Made by a program: the position numbers and the translations under genes
Part shown: positions 55,430 through 62,150 of the stretch, piece after piece
Layout: each line of letters opens with the position of its first letter
How positions within the stretch are numbered: the first letter of the stretch is position 1
Notes under the pieces: generated by a model
What the model was told of the DNA's origin: nothing
Databases searched by the model: none
What the model saw: the letters and a program-made list of their open reading frames with translations, nothing else
NCBI RefSeq assembly: GCF_018873765.1
Contig: NC_057920.1
Span: forward strand, 46,054,828 to 46,118,827
Direction: 5' to 3'
Source of the DNA: Telopea speciosissima
Taxonomy: Eukaryota; Streptophyta; Magnoliopsida; Proteales; Proteaceae
Length of the DNA stretch: 64,000 nucleotides

Positions 55430-55905
55430 TGTTGCGTCAAGAAATCTCCACCAAGGGTCCTTCTGGGCTCGGACCTACACAAGAGAACAAGATGGATACC
55501 AAAGAGCCGATTTTCACTACCGAGGGACTCTCGGATGCCTAAGTCAAATCTCTCTTAGCAACAATTGAGAATAGTGAAGATGGTTTGCTAGGGGTTATAC
55601 CTGAGTATATATTGAATTGGTGATGAGCCTAGTAGCTCTAGAGAGAGAGTCCCAATATGGTGGTTTCTATTCTCTAAGAATATATCTGAGTGAGATCATT
55701 TTAAGAGCAAGATCCTCTCTTTCCTTTGTCTCGACTTCCTCTTTAGTAGTTTCCATACATGAATGGAGGGTTACGTGGCGTTAGAGGCCGACCCTGGCAT
55801 TTTCTTCATAGATCTGGATCTCGAGTGTGACCCACTGGATCCAGGGTCCTCGCTTCTTGGTGACGTGGCACGATCCCATTGGGAGGTTATATTTTTGGTA
55901 TTACA
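55430..55905 (-). repeat. 5' LTR of the Tat element
   Basis: The plus strand runs TGTTGCGTCAAG...TTTTTGGTATTACA, 476 bp, and pairs with 39552-40011 plus 43579-43594. A TATA-like ATATATAC lies near 55608-55615 on the minus strand. Confidence 0.93.
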
Positions 55906-55910
55906 CTTCT
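55906..55910. repeat. Target-site duplication, right, of the Tat element
   Basis: CTTCT, identical to 39547-39551. Confidence 0.85.
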
Positions 55911-55993
55911 CATAACACTTTTTTTTTTTTTTTTTTTTGCCATCAGCCATGGTTGTTGAAGCCTGCCAAGAATGAAGCTCTGTATTCTCAACT

Positions 55994-56455
55994 TCAGGAA
56001 AACGACTTAACCAGCAGATTCCAATTCGAGTGGTTAAGAATCAATTGGGCCGCAAGGATTTCACCCTTCGTGTCACCTTTTGATAGCTGCAGCGTCGTTA
56101 GACTCCAAAGCTTGTAAAGCAAAAGAACCCCAAGTGGCTTCCATGGCAGAAGAGGGAAGGAACTTGAAAATTGAAACTCGGTAAGAGTCGTCAGCCTCCT
56201 TTGAATCATCTTCGGAATCGGTTTCTGCCCCTCAAGCGTTGTTCGGTATGAATGGAATACCCTCATATTATCGGCATAAATGTGTGGCAAAAATGTGTAG
56301 GTTGGGAAGAAAGTGAAAATTTTGGCCTGTGATCTAACAAATAAAGGACCGGAAGTTTGGAATAGAGAAATCTCTAGTTCCTTCAATCGATCATTGGAGA
56401 CGAACTGTCGTCGTTCGCAGGCCTTCCCATATGCAAGTATCATTTCCTCGCAAGG
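55994..56455 (-). CDS. Hypothetical ORF of about 150 residues
   Basis: An open minus-strand frame beginning CEEMILAYGKACERRQFV, with 149 codons from the ATG at 56443. The composition is protein-like, with a tyrosine/phenylalanine-rich middle (FTFFPTYTFLPHIYADN) and a basic KPIPKMIQRRL segment. It is bounded on its 5' side by an AAGGTAATT that could be a splice signal of the plus strand. I recognise no family. The Tat element ends 84 bp beyond its stop, so it may be a truncated host exon. Confidence 0.3.
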   Translation of the reverse strand, partial: PCEEMILAYGKACERRQFVSNDRLKELEISLFQTSGPLFVRSQAKIFTFFPTYTFLPHIYADNMRVFHSYRTTLEGQKPIPKMIQRRLTTLTEFQFSSSFPLLPWKPLGVLLLYKLWSLTTLQLSKGDTKGEILAAQLILNHSNWNLLVKSFS

Positions 56456-56934
56456 TAATTACCAATGCTGCTTTGTCGCCATGGATGAAGTGAAGAAGAA
56501 CCAATGGCGATCGTTTCCATTTTCCTCGTCTCTTTTGGTATGAATGATATGAAGGGAAAAAATGGAGATGATGGTGAGGATTGAGGAGTAAGTGGATAGG
56601 AGAGTATGTTATGACTTGTGTCATTGTAGGAGAGTGACACATCAGTGAGTTGTATATAGTTATGAGAAGTAAGTAGGAGACGTTGAAGAAACGACTTCTA
56701 GTGGGTTGTATTGAGAATCATGGGTAGTTTCCATTACCTAGTATGTAGGAGTGGATGGAGTATAAAGAGACATGTGGCAATATGAGTGAAATGAAGGGGG
56801 AGGGGATAGATAGGAGAGTGGTATGAAACGTGCCAGCACATGTTTAGGGACATGATGTCATGATGATGTCATAAAGTTTTTTTTTCTTTTTTGAACAGCC
56901 TTCAAATAAAGATTGAATTCTAGGAAAGTTGGTA
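56456..56934. other. Unassigned sequence
   Basis: GA-rich plus strand with overlapping short ORFs (56391-56642). No domain or repeat recognised. Confidence 0.4.
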
Positions 56935-57144
56935 GTAAGGACCGCGCCCTCGACCCGTAAAACCGGTTACATAAGTGAGGGTATAGGATCACTTATTAGC
57001 ACAGAGTGCTATCCTCGACGAGCGATGTGGGACTAAACTTACGTAGCCACTGCAATCACACCCCCCGTCAAGCGCTGGCTCTGATACCAAGTAAGGACCG
57101 CGCCCTCGACCCGTAAAACCGATTACACAAGTGAGGATATAGGA
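56935..57144 (-). mobile_element. TRIM-like mini LTR element, copy 1 (truncated)
   Basis: A 126-bp LTR (56935-57060), a 30-bp interior (57061-57090) and 54 bp of the second LTR (57091-57144), cut where viral sequence starts. On the minus strand the LTR runs TGTGATTGCAGTGGC...GGTCCTTAC, and the interior is TTGGTATCAGAGCC (PBS), a short linker and GACGGGGGG (polypurine tract). No gene. Confidence 0.75.
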
Positions 57145-57411
57145 CATCTGTCAACCTTGGAGGCATGAGAGTTCTTAAGCGTAACACTGGAGGTAGAAGG
57201 TGGAGGTAAACTCATTGATTGTAGAGGGAGTGTCTTCTGTTCGGAAGAGATGCACCAGGGCAAATATCTTGATATGGGTTTTATGGGTGTTTGATGAAAT
57301 TATAGGGAAGATAAGAAACAGTATCCCCAAAACTATTCTGGCCGGAGGTAATCCGAGCGTGCCGGGATTTACAGTGGTCAAGGCCTACAACCCACACTGT
57401 GCTCAAGGAAC
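57145..57411 (-). pseudogene. Endogenous caulimovirid fragment (5' region)
   Basis: Nearly identical to 58845-59117 in the same orientation. In both places the minus-strand frames are broken. It lies just downstream of the viral PBS in the other copy, so it derives from the leader or the start of the polyprotein. Too broken to assign a protein domain. Confidence 0.65.
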
Positions 57412-57658
57412 TTTTACCCCGGTTGAACAACGGATCCACCCTACCAACTTTCCCATTATCAATCCTTATGATGTCTTTCCTCAGACATCCACCTCCATGA
57501 CAAGGAAGATCCGGACGATCATCTCTCCCAAGAAGACCCAGGGTCTCAAAGAGTACGTCCAGGCACCTCCTTTCTCTCAAAATCAGGTCACCGCCAGTGG
57601 CAAAGAACAGTATTTTCCGGTTGACATCAGTCCCAATCTGATCAGACAATGGATTGCA
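57412..57658 (+). pseudogene. Endogenous caulimovirid fragment, inverted
   Basis: The reverse complement of this segment matches about 58620-58810, so it sits in opposite orientation to its neighbours. Its plus-strand frame is open (EQRIHPTNFPIINPYDVF, then FPQTSTSMTRKIRTIISPKK, ending NLIRQWIAVAR). It is probably an N-terminal part of the viral polyprotein, but I cannot confirm a movement-protein motif. The inversion point is at 57411-57412. The last bases GATTGCAGTGGCTA equal the start of the TRIM LTR. Confidence 0.6.
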
Positions 57659-57665
57659 GTGGCTA

Positions 57666-57941
57666 GGTGATTGCACTGGCTACGTAAGTTTAGTCCCACA
57701 TCGCTCGTCGAGGATAGCACTCTGTGCTAATAAGTGATCCTATACCCTCACTTGTGTAACCGGTTTTACGGGTCGAGGGCGCGGTCCTTACTTGGTATCA
57801 GAGCTAGCACTTGACGGGGGGTGTGATTGCAGTGGCTACGTAAGTTTAGTCCCACATCGCTCGTCGAGGATAGCACTTTGTGCTAATAAGTGATCCTATA
57901 CCCTCACTTGTGTAACCGGTTTTACGGGTCGAGGGCGCGGT
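57666..57941 (+). mobile_element. TRIM-like mini LTR element, copy 2 (nearly complete)
   Basis: LTR 57666-57791 (126 bp), interior 57792-57821 (30 bp), second LTR 57822-57941 (120 bp; lacks the last 6). The interior starts TTGGTATCAGAGC, the initiator tRNA-Met PBS, and ends GACGGGGGG, a polypurine tract. A complete element would be about 282 bp. The LTR starts TG but ends AC rather than CA. It has no coding capacity and must have moved by enzymes from other elements. Confidence 0.8.
57693..57703 (+). promoter_or_regulatory. Plant snRNA USE-like motif in the TRIM LTR
   Basis: GTCCCACATCG equals the plant upstream sequence element consensus RTCCCACATCG. The same 11-mer is at 57849-57859 (plus), 57023-57033 (minus) and 57976-57986 (minus). 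A TATA-containing CCTATACCC follows about 38 bp downstream in each complete LTR. Confidence 0.55.
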
Positions 57942-58043
57942 TCACTTATTAGCACAGAGTGCTATCCTCGACGAGCGATGTGGGACTAAACTTACGTAGC
58001 CACTGCAATCACACCCCCCGTCAAGCGCTGGCTCTGATACCAA
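57942..58043 (-). mobile_element. TRIM-like element, copy 3 (partial), fused to viral sequence at the PBS
   Basis: Inverted relative to copy 2: partial LTR 57942-58013, then the 30-bp interior ending in the PBS (GGCTCTGATACCAA on the plus strand, 58030-58043). Immediately beyond the PBS the sequence is the viral intergenic region instead of a TRIM LTR. With copy 2 it forms a hairpin with about 72-bp arms. Confidence 0.75.
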
Positions 58044-58603
58044 GTTCAGAGTATTCTATTTAGTTTTTCAAGTGCTTAGTACAGAGAAGGGAAAGCCATA
58101 TAAATAGGCAATACAAACTGGTGGTAAACAAACCACAATACAAAATAAACTATGGTAGACAAACTACAGTTACTTTAATCCAAACCAACCATGATTACTT
58201 TACCCAAACCAGAGTTACTTTACGACTTTACAAACCAAACCATAGTAAATACAAACCAAACTATAGTTACTTTACGACTAATCTGTCTCGGGCCCACTAT
58301 CACTGGAGTACGGGATGAAAAAGTTGAGAGCATGAACAACTTCAAATTCCAGGTGTTCGTGCATGATACGGTGGATGACTGGATGCTGTAGTTCGATGTT
58401 GACTTCCCAGGCAGTACTAGTGCTTTGGAGGAGACAGGCTGGCAGAGTGGTCGGGTCGACATGATTGTGGGCGCACATGGTAGTCATGAAAGCAAACCAC
58501 TGTTCCTTGGTGGCTTCGGAGTCATCTCGGTGGGTGAAGAGATCTTCTTGGCTGGTGCCATGGAGGAAGAAGCTGGGGTCATATGCCACTAAATGGTGTT
58601 CTA
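58044..58603 (-). pseudogene. Endogenous caulimovirid: promoter region and end of 3' ORF, second copy
   Basis: A direct repeat of 59316-59875 (offset 1272 bp) with a few differences. In viral sense it holds the C-terminal part of the 3' ORF (58589-58278, ending in DSGPETD and a stop), then the intergenic region with many AAACCA- and TTACTTTA-type words, TATA (58098-58107), and the edge of the PBS at 58043. At about 58604 it is joined to polyprotein sequence, which shows a deletion between the two. Confidence 0.75.
58098..58107 (-). promoter_or_regulatory. Viral TATA-like box (second copy)
   Basis: CTATTTATAT on the minus strand, 55 bp upstream of the PBS edge in viral sense. Confidence 0.45.
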
Positions 58604-59297
58604 GATCGGGACTGATGTCAACCGAAAAATAGTGTTCTTTGCCACTGGCGGTGACCTGATTTTGAGAGAAAGGAGGTGCTTGGACGTACTCTTTGAGACC
58701 CTAGGTCTTCTTGGGAGAGATGATCGTCCGGATCTTCCTTGTCATGGAGGTGGATGTCTGAGGAAAGACATCATAAGGATTGATAATGGGAAAGTTGGTA
58801 GGGTGGATCCGTTGTTCAGCCAGGGTATAGCTGAGTTCATACAGATAGTCAACCTTGGAGGCATGAGAGGTCTTAAGCGTAACACCGGAGGTAGAAGGTG
58901 GAGGTAAACTCATTGATTGTAGAGGGAGTGTCTTCTGTTCGGAAGAGATGCACCAGGGCAAATATCTTGGTATGGGTTTTATGGGTGTTTGATGAAATTA
59001 TAGGGAAGATAAGAAACAGTATCCCCAAAACTATTCTGGCCGGAGGTAATCCAAGCGTGCCGGGATTTACAGTGGTCAAGGCCTACAACCCATACCGTGC
59101 TCAAGGAACTTTTACCGGGCGGAACAATAATGGAGGCTGAAACTATCACGCCATGTTTCTGATGCAGAAGATCCGTCTGGGACGGCAACTGTAGAGCATA
59201 CTTAGGCAAGGGAAAGGAAACCGTAACACCATATCAAAGATAAGAGTCAAGGAGCAGAGCCCCGAAGAACAAAAGACACAAAAGAAAAGCTTAGCCA
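58604..59297 (-). pseudogene. Endogenous caulimovirid: leader and broken N-terminal region
   Basis: Begins, in viral sense, just after the PBS at 59298 and runs left. A short leader (about 59297-59210) is followed by fragments in all three frames. The longest open stretch is 58961-58701, containing TLAEQRIHPTNFPIINPYDV. Expected content at this position is the start of the viral polyprotein. Stops, shifts and an internal junction with the 3' ORF (58604) prevent any product. Confidence 0.6.
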
Positions 59298-59315
59298 ACC
59301 ATGGCTCTGATACCA
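59298..59315 (-). other. Caulimovirid primer-binding site
   Basis: The minus strand reads TTGGTATCAGAGCCATGG, complementary to the 3' end of initiator tRNA-Met, the standard caulimovirid minus-strand primer site and conventional start of the circular genome map. Confidence 0.85.
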
Positions 59316-59550
59316 AGTTCAGAGTATTCTATTTTGTTTTTCAAGTGCTTAGTACAGAGAAGGGAAAGCCATATAAATAGGCAATACAAACTCGTCGTAA
59401 ACAAACCACAGTACGAAATAAACTATGGTAGACAAACTACAGTTACTTTAATACAAACCAAACCATGATTACTTTACCCAAACCAGAGTTACTTTACGAC
59501 TTTACAAACCAAACCATAGTAAATACAAACCAAACTATAGTTACTTTACG
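59316..59550 (-). promoter_or_regulatory. Caulimovirid intergenic promoter region
   Basis: AT-rich, non-coding, between the stop of the 3' ORF (59552) and the PBS. It contains repeated AAACCAAACCA and TTACTTTACGAC words and a TATA-like box CTATTTATAT at 59371-59380 (minus), in the position expected for the pregenomic RNA promoter. Confidence 0.65.
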
Positions 59551-59551
59551 A

Positions 59552-60489
59552 CTAATCTGTCTCGGGCCCACTATCACTAGAGTATGGGATGAAAAAGTCG
59601 AGAGCATGATCAACTTCAAATTCCAGGTGTTCGTGCATGATACGGTGGATGACTGGATGCTGTAGTTCGATGTTGACTTCCCAGGCAGTATTAGTGCTTT
59701 GGAGGAGACAGGCTGGCAGAGTGGTCGGGTCGACATGATTGTGGGCGCACATGGTAGTCATGAAAGCAAACCACTGTTCCTTGGTGGCTTCGGAGTCATC
59801 TCGGTGGGTGAAGAGATCTTCTTGGCTGGTGCCATCGAGGAAGAAGCTAGGGTCATATGCCACTAAATGGTGTTCTAGAACAGGAGGCGAGACAAGGTCA
59901 TGGTGGATGAAGTCGGGGGGGCGGTGAAAGATGTAGGTGACGAAGGGGAGGTCATCAAGATCGGAAAGCATAGCTAGCCATTGAGGAATTGGGGCGAAGA
60001 GACGGAGAAAATGGGCTAAACATTGGGGTCTTTGGAGACAAAAATAGTAATTGTCTGCAGGGTTGAAAATATGGTGGAGACAGTACTAAGATAATGATGA
60101 AGGGTGTGACGATTAAAGGTCATCACAATTCGATGGACTGCTAGGAGATGCCAGAAGAATACGACACATTCTTTGTCAAAAAGAGCTGGGTTAATAGTGA
60201 ATGGGATGAGGAAAGGATAGTCTGGATGGCAGACCACCCAATCATACTGGAGACCATTCTTGTGGACGATGGAAAGTAGGACAGATTGGTATGTGGAGAT
60301 GCTATTGGACTGTAAGGTTCTAAGGGAGATTTCACTGTATATTGGAATGGGGAGAGCTGGGAGAAGAGTGATTAACGGGTCAGCTGGTGGTGGAGTAGAG
60401 GAGGAAGATGCTCCGGGGGTTAGGGGCATGCAGAGAATAGGGATAGAAGAGGAAACATGAGGCTTTGTTCTGGAAAGGAAATCAGCCAA
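59552..60489 (-). pseudogene. Endogenous caulimovirid: 3' ORF region
   Basis: Two open segments in different frames, 60489-60016 and 59971-59552. The first begins ADFLSRTKPHVSSS, the end of the RNase H domain (H-x-x-G-x-x-N...ADFLSR). It goes on into a proline/serine-rich and then globular region (YDWVVCHPDYPFLIPF, FDKECVVFFWHLLAVHRIV). The second reads LVAYDPSFFLDG, HRDDSEATKEQWFAFMTTM and MHEHLEFEVDHALDF. The function of this 3' part is unknown to me. The position fits the extra ORF downstream of pol in florendovirus-like endogenous viruses. Confidence 0.65.
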
Positions 60490-61035
60490 GACGTTGTCTT
60501 TACCCTTGATATGTTTGACCTTGAACGACCACTGAGAGAACCATTGTGCCCATCGTAACAGTTGAGACTCTGGAAGGTGCTTCTGCTTGAATTAAAGCAT
60601 TCGAGGGAAGGAGGTTATGTCCATTTCGACATGGAATGTGTGGCCCACCAGAAAGAACTAAAACTTTTCTATTCCGCGATGGACTGCAAGGATTTCCTTG
60701 AAGGTAGAATGGTAATGTTGTTCAGAAGGTTTGAATGCACCACTGCGATAACCACACACTCTGCGCTTCTTATTCGGGGTTTCTTCAAGAAGGACAGCAC
60801 CCCACTGGGTGTCGCTGGCATCTGATTGCAGGATGCGTAAACCTGTGGAGGGAATCTGCAAAGTGGGAAGATGTTGTGCAAGCTGCTTGAGGGCTTGGAT
60901 TGCTTTGGTGTGATCCAGAGACCAAGGAGGAGGATCCTTTCTGAGGAGTCGATGAAGAGGACTAGTAAACTGAATCTGATGGGGCAGGAATTCTGTCATA
61001 TAATTAACAATCCCGAGAAATTGCTGTAATTGCTG
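60490..61035 (-). pseudogene. Endogenous caulimovirid: RNase H domain (with stops)
   Basis: In viral sense: the RT connection FLGIVNYMTEFLPH; the RNase H start LQSDASDTQWGAVLLEE near 60840-60790 (aspartate); FKEILAVHRGIEKF near 60700-60658 (glutamate); and HIKGKDNVLADFLSR near 60520-60475. TAG or TGA stops at about 61036, 60655 and 60592 interrupt it. Confidence 0.85.
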
Positions 61036-62150
61036 TCAAGTGAGCAGGCCATCAGAGAAGGCAAGAAGAGAGCGTCCAATGTGAGGCTGGAGCTGAAAAC
61101 TGCCATTGGTGATAGTAACACCAAGGAAATCAACAGTCTGGACTGCAACTTCCATCTTTGAGGGAGAGAGCATGACTCCGTGTTCCAAAGTGACGGAGAG
61201 GAACTTCTGGAGGAGGATAGCATGGGCCTCTTCAGTTTCAGAGAAGAGGAGGATATCATCAATGTAAATGAGTGCTTGATCCTGAATAGTCGCGTATACT
61301 TGGAGCATAGCCTACTGGAATAATGAAGGGGCAACCTTGAGTCCAAAAGGGAGAATAGTCCACTGAAAATGGCCACCAGGGATACAAAAACTTGTTTTGG
61401 CACGATCATCAGGATGAATGCCAAGCTGCCAAAAATCGGCCTTCAAGTCGAACTTGCTGAAAATAGTGGCTCTGGAGAGCTGAAGGAGGAGTGCAGGGCG
61501 CGTCAGTAGGGGGAACTTGTCATCAGCCAAGAAAGCATTGAAGGGCTGATAATTGATAACCAATCTGAGTTTTCCTCTTTTCTGTTCGGCTCGCTTGTTG
61601 ACATAGAAAGCTTCGCAAGCCCAAGGGGAAGATGTCTTCTCTATGAGGTGCTGGGCTTGTAGGAGAGTAACTTCTTGACGAGCACTAGTGAGATGTTCGG
61701 GCTTTATGCCAGGGTGGCTGGCCTTGGTTGGATTTGCATCTTCATTTTTCTTGAAGGGAAGCCTGATGAAGAACTTAGGATTTTGCCAGAGAGGATGATC
61801 ACACTTGGTGAGGAACTCAGTATGAGAGTCAGCACTGCATTGGGAGAGAAGTTGCTGCTTGATATCTACAATGGGAGATGTTAGTAATAAATTGGAAACA
61901 GTGGTCCAGGGAAGAAAACTCTTCTTGTGGCTGAGACCATGGATACTCCATCGGAGATGGGGTAGCTGGCAAACAAGGTCAAAACCTATGAGGGCATCAC
62001 GACCAGGGAGAGAGGAACCTAAAACCGTATGACTAAGGGTGAGAGAAGGGAAAATCTTGAAACGGACAGGGCCTTTGGAAATAAGGTCCACTGAGAAAGT
62101 TTGTCCGTCAGCAGCAGTGAAGTACTGTTTGTGAGGTTTCCAGTACTGAG
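61036..62150 (-). pseudogene. Endogenous caulimovirid: protease C-terminus and reverse transcriptase
   Basis: The segment 62091-61312 starts in the protease (GRDALIGFDL) and enters RT with KLRLVINYQPFNAF near 61570-61530, SKFDLKADFWQLGIHPDDRA near 61460-61400 and FGLKVAPSLFQ at 61350. After one in-frame TAG (61309-61311) the same frame continues with IYIDDILLFSETEEAH near 61280-61230, the YIDD active site. Caulimovirid-type features are the FCIPGGHFQWTILPFGLKVAP block and absence of integrase downstream. Only one stop separates two long open parts. Confidence 0.9.

Larger units (their letters stand above)
39552..55905 (-). mobile_element. Full-length Ty3/gypsy retrotransposon, Tat lineage, with nested insertion
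   Basis: Two LTRs of equal length (476 bp, once the inner insertion is removed) in the same orientation bound 16.35 kb, and the whole is flanked by a perfect 5-bp TSD (CTTCT). On the minus strand the order is LTR, PBS, gag, protease, RT, RNase H, a second RNase H, zinc finger and integrase, 3' region with tandem repeats, an ORF in opposite orientation, LTR. Integrase after RNase H makes it Ty3/gypsy; the second RNase H and the extra 3' ORF point to Tat. By hand alignment the LTRs differ at about 45-50 of 476 positions, so the insertion is old. Confidence 0.93.

Noticed and set aside
57200..57670. 156-codon ORF that looks like an intact gene
   Set aside because: It crosses an inversion point at 57411-57412 and joins opposite strands of viral sequence; a rearrangement artefact, not a natural protein.
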